A stretch of 51,026 nucleotides of DNA from Helochares maculicollis (GCA_033557835.1 JAWQRO010000173.1:1-51026), one strand, 5' to 3'. Counted from the stretch's first letter, positions 23,101 through 38,240 are shown. Numbers and translations are program-made. The notes: generated by a model not told the origin, from the sequence alone.

Positions 23101-25540
23101 TACTTTTAACGGTAAACAAAACTGGTAATTACCTATTAAATGATTGTAGCAATACAAAGTAACGCTAATACGTTAGAGTTGCACCGTGAAAATAAATATA
23201 GAGGCCATTAAAACCGTCGTTTTTAATGGAAACTATTTTCAGGAATATGTTAGCATAAATTCACTTATTATAGAGAATGAAAATATCACTACTTAGAAAT
23301 ACAAATCTCATTATTTTCAGCTCTTAATATTAAATTCTAGGTGCATACAGTGATTGCAACTCAAAATCATTAACACGCAACGCATGTATATACATTAAAT
23401 GAATCATTATTCTAAATTTGAATTATGTATTATTTCTTAGTATTCGTCTCAAGTTTCCTATTTCAAGCCGACGAGATCTTGCTTTTGCCACAGGTACAAT
23501 GCAATTTTTCTTTAAGCCAACCCTCTAAAACCTCTCGTTGGTCATTTCGACATTCGCATGTTACATTATTTACCTCATTAGTTAGTTTAGGCCTTGTAAA
23601 CTATTATGGCCACACACAGTACATAGAGTAGCCTTTGGGGATATTCCACCGGGAATTGTCCATAATTGGGGGAAACTCTGTTGAATTACACTTTTGGGTA
23701 TAGCCCTATATGATTAATGTGAATTTTACAGTTTGCACACATAAATTCTCGAGGAAAGTGCTATAATTAAATTATAACAACGCCCGTAACTCTTAGTAGA
23801 GATATTAGTATATCATTGTATTATTAACCAGAATCTTTTTAAACTAGGATTTAAACTTTGAGCTGCCAAACTTTTCAGTGCTTGCTCTCAATAGAAAATT
23901 CACATAGATACGTACTCATTTAAACGTGTATATTAAAAGACTGAACTTTTATTTCCCTCGCTCACATTTTAGCATCTATTATGATATCTTTCTGCACAAA
24001 AAAGTTACAACTAACATTACTTGGTTATTGCACAGTTATTTTGCTTTGAGAACTTAAGACCTTACCTACAGCGACACTTAAGGAAATTGCAATAAAATAG
24101 TGAAATAAGCGTGTCGAAAATTTGTAAATTTAATGGAGTGAACGTATAGATTTACTGACATCAAATAATTTAGACCTAAAGAAGTTTGCGTATCAAAAAA
24201 ATGCATTGTATTATGCATAAAGAGAGCGGACTAGATGAAGGAATATGTATTTGTATATATAGAGAGTATTTTGTGCTAACTAATGCAATGGTTAACTTGC
24301 AAATCTATGGAACTAAGAAAACTAAAACAAAGCAATATTTTAGATTGCAAACTAGCTTTTAAGTATATTTTACGAAAATGGCAAATTCAAACCGGTCTTT
24401 ATATCTGCAAGGATATTGGACTAACAAAAGCAAAGCAATGTTGACTATTTACGAATATCGAAACTTAGGCTTTGTACTTTCTGGAAACGTTTCATATCGA
24501 CAGATTGCAGTACGAATGTTCATTTCAGACACGTTCTACGTGTATAAATAGTGCAAATCCTGATTTTAATGCACAACATATATTAGTAGAATATGCACAT
24601 AGATATCAACTAGTCTTACTAACGCAGCGATAAATCGTTTGCATTACAATACGTTGTGTAAAATGTGCCACATATTTCGTTAAAATATTGTTAATTAAGA
24701 AAAATTTATGACGTTTTCATAATCACTTTAGGATTTCGATTGATTGTAGCTTTTTTCGATGTCAGATACTTTTATGATAAATAAGCAATCACTTGTATAA
24801 GACTTAACCCTCAAAAACTCATGCTTTATGCAAATTTACATGTCGGTTTTGTCACCTATTTACCCCTTACGATGAAAATAATTGACTGGCTCTGATGGCT
24901 TGCATTTAAGCAAAAAATATTTCTCTAGAGAAAATAGAGCTGCTTTGTTGTATAACTAAATTCAAAGTCGAAGACTTTCTTACGAACTCGTGTTGCACAA
25001 TGACAAATAAATCTTTTTCTTTAATGCAAAAGTGAGAGTCGAAAACTCATAGAAACTATGACTGAAATAGCTAAACTGATCCCTGAATAAATATTTTTAA
25101 GACACAGAGGTGACCTTGAAACAAACTTATATTTAATCAGTCAATTATTATACAGCAAACTCAAAAGTACAAACTAAAACTCAGGCATAATAAAAAAAAA
25201 TCAAATGATTTGATTAAGCTTGCTTTTAGGACAAAGATTACTTTTAGTAAATAGGACCAGCTAAATATTTATTTCTATGATAAAATTCTTGTTTTCAAGG
25301 TCGCTTCTTTTAAACGACCAAGAAGCATTTTTAACAGCAATGCAATTATTTGTATATCATCACATAGATTTTATACGCATCAAGTATTGATTTAATTCTT
25401 CGGCATACGAAGTGATTCATCAGCCACGTTACTAATTCTAATGATAATAATACTTAAGGAATTTCTGTGAAATTAGTTAACCAAATATCCTTCTATATGC
25501 GTACCCTCCTTCGATCAATAGCTTTCCCTTCCTAATTAGC
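20110..25540. other. non-coding AT-rich stretch
   Basis: No supported gene. It contains the 39-bp tandem duplication at 20852-20920 and a hydrophobic plus-strand frame from ATG 22844 (95 codons) without recognisable motif, which I regard as chance. Confidence 0.5.
20852..20920. repeat. local tandem duplication, period 39 bp
   Basis: A 30-base block at 20852-20881 (CATATGATCTTTAATAAG...) recurs at 20891-20920 with about 27 of 30 positions the same. The 9-base spacer between the copies is unrelated to what follows the second. Confidence 0.8.
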
Positions 25541-25546
25541 CAATTT

Positions 25547-25788
25547 TTACACCACAATGATTCTCTTTGATACTAAGACGTGTATTGGATTCCGTCTCAC
25601 CTGATCTAACCACACGTAATCCTCTTTAGTACTATCATTCCTATTACAATTCAGCAACCTTCTAGTGGGATGACAATTCCTCCCAGATAACACCTTGAAT
25701 ATGAGATATTGATCTTCAAAGACAAACCGATGATGCGTCCTGTCATCTTCAGTTCCCTTGCGTTTTCCTTTGAGCAATCTCACGGCCT
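25547..25788 (-). CDS. weak exon candidate, highly charged
   Basis: Eighty codons are open on the minus strand, bounded upstream by a CTTTAG that could be a 3' splice site (phase 0) and downstream by a stop. There is no ATG near the beginning, so it would have to be an internal or terminal exon. The peptide is basic and charged and contains E-D-Y-V-W-L-D-Q-V-R-R, which loosely resembles E-D-Y-L-W-H-D-V-A-R-R in the 10009-10191 fragment. No family recognised; chance is likely. Confidence 0.17.
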
Positions 25789-25789
25789 A

Positions 25790-28700
25790 AAGTGACTTGT
25801 CAAATCGATTTCATACTCGATAGTTTCGCGCTTTGAAACATCAAGATGAGGCGAGAAATGGCAGCGCAAAAACTAAGCAGCTAACTGTGATGGAAGTTTT
25901 GCAAAAACATCGAGGTGACGTGGCCACTCATGCTGTGGATATAATCTTATTTTAAAGTGTTTTTATTTTTCGCTTCTTACCAAGTTTACGTAACTACATA
26001 TGACGAGTTTCTAGAGGGATAAAAATGATTAAGTTGTTAGCGATGCATAATTGCTGGCCTTTGTGTACGTTACATAAAACGAATCGCTACAAAATGACAT
26101 TGTATTTTATGCGGACTTGTTTCAATAACAACACGTTTGCAACTACAAGTTTATGCAAAGTGAGCTTCATCATCAATATTTTGTATTCCAACTATTTGCA
26201 CATTTAAAAGGACAATTAAAAGAATAGCGTAAGCCTTATAATACAAGCATGTCAAGAAAGCTTCAAAGAACAGGTTCTTACCGAATAGATTTACATCTAG
26301 TTAGATGTTTTATTTTTAGAAAAGAAATTCCATTAGTTTTCCTGTCGAGTCCTCAAATGAAAATGAATAGTTACCCTTCACCGACACAATCGAAGTACTT
26401 TCACTCAAGGCAATGATAGATTCCTTAAATAATTACTTATCTCGTAGAAAATAAACAATTATAAATTTCGCAAAGCATCGTATCAAGGTCGTGTTTAAGA
26501 AGCTACTTGAAAAACAAATGCGACAGGGGTAATTTAAAAGTAAGATTAACTGCTCTGCAAACAAATGCTTCCATCTAGTGCTAAACAATCAGAATCAATC
26601 ACTGTATCATGGTCAATTAAGTTAATATTGAAAATAGGAAAATAACTGCACGAAGTTGAGCGTAAGAAAAATATAAGTTACATTAACCTACAAGCTTCAA
26701 CATCATGGAGATAAATCGACATTGGTGTGCAATTGCGTTCAAAAGTACAAAATGTATAACATTATTATACAAACTGGTTTCTTAATACCTATCCATTTGC
26801 ATTTAATTTTCATCATCATGCACATCGAATTTTATTCTTCCATACTTGCTTATCCACAATGCCTAAACATTATCTGCAGTAAATTTCTGTATAATTTATA
26901 GACTTTTCGCGTTTTTATATCCGTTATACCAAAATGTGCTCAGCTCCTTACGCCTACAGAACACATCGTTTTCTTCTATTTAAATCGTTGTCCTCTTAAC
27001 AAGCTGGCAGTTATTATAACATTAGTATTTTTTATTTGAGCAAACAATTCATCAAAAATAGCGCTTAAGGATATTTTTTTCTATGAGCATAATGTACAAT
27101 ATTAATCCTCGAGGATGTGAAACTAGCAAAAACCATAATCACATATGAACAGTTAGTTGCCAAATTTGGCCCGTCTTGGACACTCTAAAAATTTATTTAT
27201 ATTCTACAAGTTCACTCCTAGCTGGTTTGCGAAGTCACGGCTTCATTCGGATTCTAAGCGGATTTGCAAGAACAGAGGGGCCGCTTTTTATAGCGACGGA
27301 CAAACTCGTAACTTAAGCTGCCAATACATTGAAATTATTGGTTCCGAGAAGCATAAACATAATCCTGCATCAAAAATACCGTTCCTCCTATACATATACC
27401 GTTGTTATATGACAATGTTTATCATGTGGAGAATGGAAGAGCATAAAAAACTGGTATGAATAATCCAGATCGAATTTGAATGTTGCTTTATTAATGACTT
27501 AGATTACTTGAATATAGCAATTAGATTTAGCGATTCGGTGGCCGGGAAAAAATCGATTGAACTCACCGAATGTAGACATCAAAAAGAATGGAAGCATACC
27601 TGCAAGAAGAAATTGGAAATTAGATTGTTTATACCTAACTTGAAAATTAGATTTCTCTAGAAATATTATGTAGATTTGCCATCAGTTTTCGTTTCGTTCT
27701 TAATTAAGCCAAAGCATGTAGTGGCAAATTTAATATCTTCAACACTAATACCAATTTCAAATACGATATAATTAAGTTAAAACAAAAATGTTAGCAACTC
27801 AAAGCCTATATATTTACTTACTACATAGTGGATTGAACAAGCCTCAGTTAGAAGTCTCACTGGTATTAAACCACATAAGCAATTTACATAATAACAAAAA
27901 CTAGAAGTCTATTATAAAAAAACAACCCAATTGGTATGCAGAAACCAAATGAAACGCTAACATGTCAATGTCATAATAAACCAAAACTGCAAATTCCACT
28001 TATAATAAAATAATAAAAACGTCGTTATTGAAAATTCATGCAACAAAATTATTTTAAACCCAATAACTCTGCCAAGATTTGATTATATTTTGCGTTAGCA
28101 ATAATAAATCTTAGAAGTTTGTATTAATAAATGTAAAAAACTATTTCGTAGCGTCTGTTTCCCATGCAGCCAGTTAATTCAAAGTTCCTCGAAACAGGAA
28201 TATATAGATTGGAAGTGTATTAATTTGTTTCCAATTTGTTAATGATACACCTAAACACTGACTTGAAATGCATTTGAGTTTTATGGAATCATTTAACTAT
28301 TCCGCCTCTATTATTACCAGGTTGAGGCCGGTGTATCTTTTTAATTAAAAGAGTGTTGGAAACTCTGGCTATTTGGTTCATTCTCAAAACTACTAAAAGA
28401 CGAAGTTTCGTAAAACTATTACCATAGGAATTAAATTGTCATCCATTAACTGGAAATGCCGTTTAATTAGCATCAAGTTAACAAGAAATTTAGTAATTTC
28501 ATTTAATGGCTTTTAAACTAAGTGCACTTTTTTCTTAGTTTGTTTTTCTTATTGATTTATTTTCCCGTTCTACCGTTACACGTCAAACTAACCAATATAA
28601 TTACTGCCTTCGTTCTAATAACTGTAGCCTATGATGATATGTTATTTAATTTTGAATATGTTTTTAGCCGTCCTCCCTGGAACTTTAAGTGCATATCAAT

Positions 28701-30900
28701 AATGTCCGTAAAATTAAACTTTTAATTAAATTTCTAACATATTCAATTAAATTCAAACGCATCATTGATTCTAGCATCCACATTGTGTCTTTTTTATTGA
28801 AATATTGGCTAATCCTAAAATTTCACGGCTATAAAACCGCACGTATTAAATTAATCGAGTTTTTAATATCTCTATTAGTATTCAGTCTTTACACTTTAGA
28901 TATGAATCTCTGACGGCCTCGCCAGATTTGATGTGAAAGTATCAATATTTATGACTTACTGTAGTGCTTCGATAGATATTTGATATCCACTTGATTAGGA
29001 TGTCTCACATATCATGCCCAGTATATGAAACTTTGATGGTGAGATAAAATTAAACTTGAAAAACGATACACTTGCACACCATGAATTATGGTATTAGGAA
29101 ATGAAAGAAGCGAGGCAGCTATAAAACAAGCAAAAATAAAGCAAAAGGTTTCAGGAAGAGATATTAAGGATTAAGGAGAAAAATGGTACATTGAAGTGAG
29201 TAAAATCTTTTAGAAACATTAAAACTGTAGACCGGAATTTATCTTCTAAAATTCCATTGCAAGTTTATAAAGGATATACACCGATTTATTATTAAAGTCT
29301 TGTAATAAAAGTATAGATTTGTTCCTTAATGCCGTTACCGCACCATGATGTGCAATAGAAACAATGCGATGCAAGGAAGATTCATATCCCGCTTCAGGGG
29401 ATGAATCAGATCATTTATTTAAACATTATTTTCTACTTTGCAATACACTTTTCTCTTTTTATAATTAAAGCTTTGGTGTGTTAAAATAATGTCAGCTCAG
29501 GCGCCTCTCTAGGAGTTTCGTATTAATCAAATTAGATTATCATCTTGCTTATGTTAAAGTAGCCAGATTTGCAGCTTGCATTCTTTGGCTAAATAAAATA
29601 CTTATTGTATACAATTTATTACAATACTCGTTTTTTACTTTTTCGTTCACCTTGACTTTTATACATTCATAATTTATCATTTACAAATTTGAAAAGCATC
29701 TTAACTACAAAGTTCATCTTATAAATTGATGATGTCGCGATACATTTGTTAAATTATAAGAATGCACTCAATGGTTCGAGTTAATCTGGAGCCGAATCCT
29801 TTTCGTACATTTTTATCTTGACGGAGATTAGGGCGTAAATTCCGATTTATTAGCTGCTGCAACGAGTTGACGCTTAGGAATAATTGTAATTTGCAAGCTC
29901 AAACCCATGATAAATCTTATTAGACATTTGATATTTGCAAAACTATTTGGTCACTTGAAACGAAATTAAGTATTCATCGTGTGCCATAATTATTGAACGA
30001 CATTGCTCCTCAAGAAATTACAAAATAATTGAGATAGGATAAGTGACATATTGTAGCTATATTTGTGGTGTCACATTCTTAGTAGGTAACTTTTAATAAT
30101 GTTGTAGGTTGTATAGAAAAGAGAACAATACCTAAGTGATAAGTTTGATGTCAGAGATTTTAATGTTTAATCAATTTTAAAGAAACCGTTTTTACCATGG
30201 CTTCATGTTCTAATTAAGCAAATGCACTGGATTAAAGTAAATTTATCTATAAGAGTTGGAGATAACGCTTATCCATAGAATAAAATTTGAAAATAAATGT
30301 GCTTGCCTGGGTGTGAAGAATGATATTCACATTGAGAAATATCATTAAAAAGAAAAGCCCCATGAATTCATGTAATTATTCAATTCCGACAAGGGAGATC
30401 AAAACCCAGGACATAGACCATTTCTGATATTCACTGACACAATAAATATCTTTCGATGGGATAACTTCAGAACGTACTTTGTTACATATGCGCACCTTCA
30501 ACGTCGATCAAAGGATAACAAAATAAGGCGTGTATACGAAATAGAAAGCGCCCGTGAAACTTACAAGCTTTTGAGATTATAGACGGAGATATATGATATA
30601 TTTTTAAGGTAACGACAGAGTAAGTACGGGGTATAGACACGTAACATGCGCGCAACTTGTAAGTTATGACAATGAAAGCAATTGTATCCACTTAACCATT
30701 TATAACCATCGTTATTTATTACCGTATCGAACCTTCTTAGGCAGACTAAATTTAAATATGAGGAATGGGCGGTGACCAACTATTGCATTGATTTGCATTG
30801 CTATTAAGCACTGTACCATGTTAATAATAGGTATTTGGTACATGTCATAAGATGGTATAAAAATGTATTAATCAAAAGGCGAGCTTTTGAATTATTCATA
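25790..30900. other. non-coding AT-rich stretch
   Basis: No gene, transposon motif or RNA gene was recognised. A moderately GC-richer piece at about 29770-29900 may be a conserved regulatory element, but the sequence alone cannot show this. Confidence 0.5.
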
Positions 30901-30917
30901 GGGTTGCACTCTGAGTA

Positions 30918-31029
30918 GGATTATTATTAGTCTTACTCATAATTTGAATCATTAAAAAAATTGAGTGTTTCCTAAATAGTAAGAGGTATATATCCTACTA
31001 TCTTAGGGACGGTACTCTAATAATAATCC
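30918..31029. other. nested inverted repeats forming a potential three-way junction
   Basis: Outer arms GGATTATTATTAG (30918-30930) and CTAATAATAATCC (31017-31029) are perfect 13-bp complements. Between them lie two further hairpins: ACTCA...TGAGT with an extended A/T stem (about 30935-30966), and CCTAA..TAGTAAGAGG pairing with CCTACTATCTTAGG (about 30971-31007). Together they could fold into a three-way junction as RNA or extrude as a cruciform. No function is known. Confidence 0.55.
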
Positions 31030-34000
31030 AATTCGACTTCAAGATATCAATCGATCTTCACATTTTGGAGGTCGTAAACTCAAACTTTTGGACAAATTAG
31101 TTATTTTACTGTATGCTTGTTTATATGAATTTTTGTTTACCAAAATTTTAAATATATGACAACTTTTGGGACGATAGGATTACCCAAATTTCCTGCTTAC
31201 CTACAAGTTTGTTATGACCTAGCCATTCAAGTATATTTATTTTTTTAGATTTCTTTTCCATATTCAAAGTACTGAAAAATGACTATTAAATTTGAAGTTA
31301 ATCAAAATTTTAGCAAGGCTTAGTTTTTTACTTGATTAATGAGCAAGAAAGGAACATTAACAGCGAAAGTTTTATTATCTCTTTCTAGATAATAATATTT
31401 AAAATTGTACACAACACAAGATATTATGTAATTCAGCTGTATACTTGGAATATTTGTGCTAGAAATATATACTTACGAGAATGTATATACACTAGACATA
31501 AGACTGATCTTATATCGGTTCATGGTACAAACATCAAAAAGCTATTTTCTACAGTATGTTTAAACTTTCCAAAATATGTACCGCAAAGTATGGCAGTTTG
31601 TAAAGACATAACGTGAGCTTAGCATATAATTTAATCAAAATATCCACAAAAATTACAAAAATATCTTATGAAAAATTTGAAAAAAATGGAGTTACTCCAC
31701 TTACCATTCTCGTATGCATCTAAGGATAGCCCGAATGCTAAAGTGCATTAATAATATAACATAGTGAAAACCTTTTTTCAATGCAGAAGTGAAACGTTCA
31801 AAATTTGATATTTCCATGGTTTACATCTATTTCAACACAAGCTCCTCGTTTTGGTTTCTTGGTTAGTTTGTTTTAATAAAGAATTTTAAGGAACAGTTTT
31901 ATGTTATTGTCAATAATGTATGTAAGCATGCGGTATCTTGTATTAAAAAATCCCACTTTCGAACTTCCAATTTATATAAAACTACTTCATTTCAAGTTCT
32001 AATAAATAAGAACTTTTCAGAATGATTCGATCATGTTCAAGTTTTGTACCTCCACATTTTTAATTACATTAAAAGTGTGCGGAAAATACTTAATTTTTAA
32101 CGAGCTTACTTAAAAACATCAAACATTTGTAGGTACACAAGTTCCAATATCTTACATATCCCAAACATTGGTACAAACAATATTATAGCTGTATACCACA
32201 CTGAATTGCTTGCTCTCTAGCGGTCTGAGCGTTATCGTGTTTACATACACATAGGAACACACATACAAGAATATACACAGACATGAAAAAATGGTAAAAA
32301 TTGATTTACAGGACCCGCAAAACATGGAGATCCTTACTTTATGTAGCTAACATAGGAATGTAAAAAAGAGCCATAGCTAATTTGACCTCGATCTGATTCC
32401 GCACTTAAAAAGAAAGCAGATAAATAATTCGTCTGTAGTAAGGTAACAAAATTGTTTATTTTTTTTTAACTATGAAAAATGTAAGAGTAATAATAAGATA
32501 CTAACAAAATAACAAACCGTACGATAATTCCACAGAAACTACAACAAAGTTAAGACATCTTATTCTGCAGTTCCTGAATTTCTCTTCCATATGCATATAA
32601 GGCCTTAAAGACCATCCCGGCAGACCATTAGTCCTTCCTTGTCAAGTCAATAAGACATTATTGTAAGCAGTTTTGCCCACGTTTAATTAGGGTTAAAACT
32701 GAGTAGCGAATCTGAAACGGATAGTACAAAACGCAAATTCCTTTTATGTCCTTAAATGGAAAACCAAGATAGAAATGACTTAATACGCTTGAGAAATGTT
32801 AGGATGCGCAACAAACAATGATAATATATATTCTTTCCTTATCTACAAATTGACAGCATCCCAAAGATAAACAAAGAAAACACCGCAAGTGGAGAACTCT
32901 AAAATTGCCCATGCACGCAGATCAGGTTTTTCAAGTCCGCAATCCTTATATCAACAAAATAAACCACGATATCCGAGTGGAATGACATAGAAAGATCGGA
33001 GCCAATATAAAACTTGAAAGTTATATAAACGTTTTATTATTGAGCGTCTTTCAAGAGGATCTACATTAAAATTGCTATGGCTATCGTTTTTATATCGAAC
33101 TATTTACCTAAAAAATTACTGTAATCTGTAAAGATATATGTAAATTAAAAGTTGCTCCTGCCATTACGTGTTCTTAAAAACGACTTTATGATAGAAGATT
33201 TCGCAATTAATGTTCATATGCACATGTGAACCCAATAATCAACATTTGTAAGCACAAAAGTCTGATTGAAAATGATAATTTCAATACAGTTGTGAATTTT
33301 CATGAGCCTGCGCTTGATTAAATGAAGACATCAAAAGTAAATAAATTGTCTTCCAAGTTTTTATTTACGCTCTTCAGCCAGCGATAGTTCTTGAAAAATG
33401 CCTTGTAATAAATTAAATTTTATATTCGACAATTTAAATTTGTGTCGTAAAACTCTTACAAAGTTTGAGTAAAGTGCCAAATTCTTATCGCTATCAACAG
33501 TTGTGGTGTATTCTACACAGCAAATAAAACATCAAGGTGCATAAAATTTAATAATTCATGTTCACGCATACCGCTCCCAACGACGCTGTGGAATTCATCA
33601 CTTTTAGATGTACGAGATGTAGTCTATAACGGTAAGAATAGCGAAATACAACAAAATTTCCTGTTCATTGATATTTATTATCCTCTTTAAGCCGAACCAA
33701 TAGCACAAAACCGATGATTAACTGAACTTTACTTCCTAAGGTGCACATCCAAAGGTGTCAAATACAAATTAAAATTGTGATTTATATGCCTATTAAGCAT
33801 TTAATTTGCTAGGTTAAAAGGATTCTCGTTGCGCTGAATCGAGGAAACAAAAGGTCGTGATGATAGATAAATGTAGGTAAGTTGTGAATTCATACGAGGT
33901 AATTTAATGGATATTGAGTTCAACTGAAATTTGCAATTTTCATTTGGAGCGTGCGCAATAAGCAAATATCCTAGAAACTGTATGCGATGTACACATCAGA

Positions 34001-37000
34001 TAAACAGAAGAACGGCTTTTCTTAGATATATCATACAAATTTTAGTTTTACAAGCATTGGATTTATGTAATATTCATACCTCTTAATTAAAACATTAAAC
34101 TCTTAATTCCTTAACTTACAATATACAACAAGAATATGATGACTACAAATGGTAGAAACATGAAGCAAAATGAATAATTTATGGACTAAGCAGGCTAAAA
34201 TAAATCACCGTTCTGTTGGGTGGTTATGAGCAGTTGCGCTAATTTTCATTATTTATATCTTGCAAGCCACATACATATTATACATACGGTATATGTATAT
34301 GGTTTGATGAATCGCATGAATAAAAGATATAAGGTAAGTAAAGTGTATTATTTGATATCGTATCTTGGAATGATTTAAGTGGTATGCTTAGAGCCAGGTG
34401 GTCAACATTTTTGATGAGGAATCCAATCTATATATAGTCACCTGATAGTGATCGTACTAGAGGCATCTAGTTGCAATATTCTGCGAATCCTTACTTATAT
34501 AGAGGAATCGCTTACTAGCAAAAGCTTAAAGCAGCTATAAAAATATTTTCATTTGAAGGCGTTTTAATCCCTAAATAATAAGGAAGTCGCCAACGATTTC
34601 CCATCTTCATTCTCATTAATAATCTAAGACAAAAAGTAAGCATTTAAATCGTGGAAAAAACTTCCTCCGTATTATACTTTTAAAACAACTTGAATAATTT
34701 ACGAACATTTTCGCTAAATTCTGAGTAGATTTAAAACAATTTCAAAATACACGTATTACCACGTAGAATTGCCAACTTTCAAAAAGTACGGCATCCTCTT
34801 GTGCCCAAATAGAATTGTATTTAAATGCGGAATTGTTGCAAGCTCGTCATTTCAAATTTAATTACATCATTGCATTTATAGTGTAGTAAAGCATGTTTAT
34901 TTACATATTTCCTACCTCATGTAGCTACTTTCTGTGCTTTTCAGGATAAGCAATTTGCATTTTGCATATCTAAGCATCCAGGAAAAGCAAAAAACTATAC
35001 CAAGTCGAGAGCAAAATGCCCCGTAATATACTTCGGTAAGATGGCACAAAGTAGCAGTTGCAGCAGCACTATACCAGCATGTAAGTTCTACTTGACCCCC
35101 GAAGGCCAATTACAAAACGAAAACAAAGCAAAAGCTTCATTTAGTTATCAAAATACTGCGTTCACTTGAGCGTCTAATTACAGCCAACATAATAATGCGA
35201 TTACAATAGAAGAAACGTGGGAATTCGGCAAGTGTTTAGCATATCTTCCGCGTCATTTTGTAAGAACCAAGAACAGGTAGTATGAAAAATGCAAGTGAAA
35301 ACGGTTTGTTGCGCAAGAAGCAGTATTGTTTTAATTATACTGTCTTCAAATTAGATCAGTTACCTATAAGGAAGAGAAGGGTGTATAGACAATATTTATT
35401 ATTCATTAGAATCAGCGTTGCTACAGTAAGTTAAACCACAGAAACTATATAATTTCAAAAATTACCATAGCAATAGTACTTACATAGTTGGTGCACTCAA
35501 AACTATTACAAAGTACTTAATTAAAACTATTCTGTTAAATTGATGAAATTTACAACATCTTTCAATAATTACCAGTACAATCAATTATTTTAGAAGGCAC
35601 TTAAGGATCAGTCAACATCACTGACTTTTATTATCAATTGAATCTTTACGTAAACGGTGCTAATAAACAACAAAAGCAGAAAATGTTGCAACAAACCAAT
35701 TTCATGGCGCATTTAGTCGTCTTGTTACCAGCTTCTACGTTCCACCAGTGGGTTTAATCCAAGTTTCTACCAGTGCAGCGCAGTCAAAGAAGTTCATCAC
35801 CAATTGTTAGAGACGCCGGCTTAATCACATTACAATCGGCTTCATCACTTGCAGCATTTAAATCCAACTCAAAGATCTAATCGAAATGTTATTAGAAATA
35901 TATTATTTACTATGTCGAATTCCATATGGAAATGATAAATGGCGTACTTGTAACAAGTGTAGTAAATGAAGATATATTTCACCTGTACCACAGGCTTCGC
36001 TTTAATCATAATGAAAAATTATTCCAATAACTGTAATTGCTTAATTTTTCTACATTATCAATCACTCATTATGGGTATTTCACTACGACAAAGCAATACC
36101 GGCACAAGTAACGCAAGTATTTGCTGTGCATCAAACAAATCTTTCTTATTTGCAACGTATGAACTTCCTGCAAGTCTAAACAATTGATGAAACTATATCC
36201 ATTGTTTTAAATTTACTATTAATTCCAGAAATTTAAGCAAATGAATGTTTATTGTGCCAATTTAACGTCTCTTGAATGCAAATACTAAATTCTACCCATC
36301 TATTTTACCAATTGACCCAAGGTAAGAGATTATTTTTCAAACTGAGTAAATATGATTAAGTTATGTTTTATTCGTCCACGAAATCACTTAAAATAATGTT
36401 ATCTAAGTGAATTAATGCATAAGTTGACTAGAAGTTATTGCGGTTAGTTTGGTCTGGGAATGTTCATAATTTTGCTAAAATGTTTTTAAAAGAAAAGCGA
36501 AGGAACTTTTTCACTTTTATTCAAGTTTCAGTTCTACTGTCAAAACTGTTTTTATCCCATCCATACCATACTCATACACCCATGATAAGAGCTCAAACTT
36601 TTAGAACATTCTCAGTGCTAGACACTACAAAGCCAAGCAGCTTTAGAAACAAAATGATTGCAGTATAAATAACAGCAGCTAAATTCTGCATGGCAGAAAC
36701 GAAACCATCACACAATTAAATTACTCTATGAAAACCGACAAACTTGGACAATGACAACTTAATTGCAATGGCAAACATAACAATGTGAATTCTTAATTAC
36801 CCTTCTAACGTTTGAATTGTTATTCTGATGCAGTAATAACGAACAATAAGAGTAGGTACGTTCTGGAATGAAAAGAATTATATTTTCTTGCTCCTGTTTA
36901 ACGCATCAAAGGATAATTTTGTATGGTAGTAACGGTGAACATCTATAATTTTCGATTTAGAATTTCAATTTTCTTTTCAATCAATGCTTACTGCAGTCAT

Positions 37001-38240
37001 GAGGCTATGCATTAATAACTATTTCTTTAATATTCCTGCGCGCAAGAAGAAGCACAAGTGGTAATTGTATGCTTCGACACGACGTGTATAATTTATCTGG
37101 CTATACATAAAAAACAAGCTATTATTAGTGTCTATTTTAAAGTATGTTTGACCGAATAAAATTAGGACCCAATAAAAACGAATTAACCCCGAGTTTAGGT
37201 GCTGAATTCTTTCATTTTTATACACCTGAGCAACTCATCTTTTAATTTATCTAACTTGCATCAAAGGAAGTTGTACAAAACGCAATAAACATCTAGTATT
37301 ACTATATCTTCCTCATTAATCATATCCATTAATCATAACTCTTCGTATCTTCCTGTCAATTAAAAATATTCTTAGTTTTATCTTATTTGCAACTTGGAGG
37401 TTTACTTGGGCCCCCGGATAATTTATCACGAGGCATAAGAATAGCTAGAAAAAATCTTGACTATCAACCAATCGAACTATTAATCTCATTGTAATCATAC
37501 CTCTAAGCAAATTCTTCAAAACTGTATAATCTACTACATCATATAGAGACATTACTGTAAGAGACGCATAATTCAAGACCGACCATGGTTATCTAACCCC
37601 AGTTAGCTTGCTCAATGGAACATAACTTACGTCTATTTGGGTGTGCTTCTAATAAATTGAAGAAGATCATTAATAAACTGAAAATGTGGTTTACAAGATA
37701 ACCTTATAAATTTATAAGAACCTGCATGTCGCAGTGGGTGTAAACTGGACATAATGTATAATGCGAAGAAAGAATGGGTCCCCCGTTGGGCTCGTTATCG
37801 GCGATATGTTTATGGTCAGCCTTGAAAGGTGGTACCATGCGTGGAAATGTTATACCGTTACTCTTACTGCAATGGTATGTGCATGAATCCTGATTTATCA
37901 CAATTATTTTTATTTATTCAAGTCAAAATGTTTCGCCAGAAAGACCATTCATTAGCCTGGCAAGTTTTTGCTATAACTTAAGATTATTGCGGGGTACTAT
38001 TAATTTTAATTAAAATTATGAAGACATTGGACAGTTTTAATGTGTATTTACGCAATTTAAATTGCAAATTTTATACAAGAAGCATGTGGGTAATTTTGCG
38101 TATACCATTAGGTCTTTGATATCTTCTGTTGTTTTACTACAAGCCGAATACTAAGCCTTCCTACATTTTATGTATAGATACCGCAGTGAATATATAGCTA
38201 AGCCTTCTTCATGCCTTGTTAGCAATAGCCTTTATGATTG
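31030..38240. other. non-coding AT-rich stretch
   Basis: No gene was recognised. An 18-bp perfect A/T palindrome lies at 38001-38018. Short open frames here look random and mostly lack ATG starts. Confidence 0.55.

Noticed and set aside
22844..23128. ATG-started 95-codon frame with hydrophobic N-terminal part
   Set aside because: No motif, AT-driven composition (Tyr, Ile, Phe), no promoter or polyadenylation support; expected by chance in this sequence.
29775..29790. GGTTCGAGTTA resembling a tRNA B box
   Set aside because: The B box is incomplete, there is no A box at the right distance, and no acceptor stem can be formed.
30105..30116. let-7-like string TAGGTTGTATAG
   Set aside because: It matches only the 3' half of let-7. 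The seed is absent and no pairing arm lies nearby.
38001..38018. 18-bp perfect palindrome of A and T only
   Set aside because: Pure A/T palindromes of this size are common in DNA of this composition.
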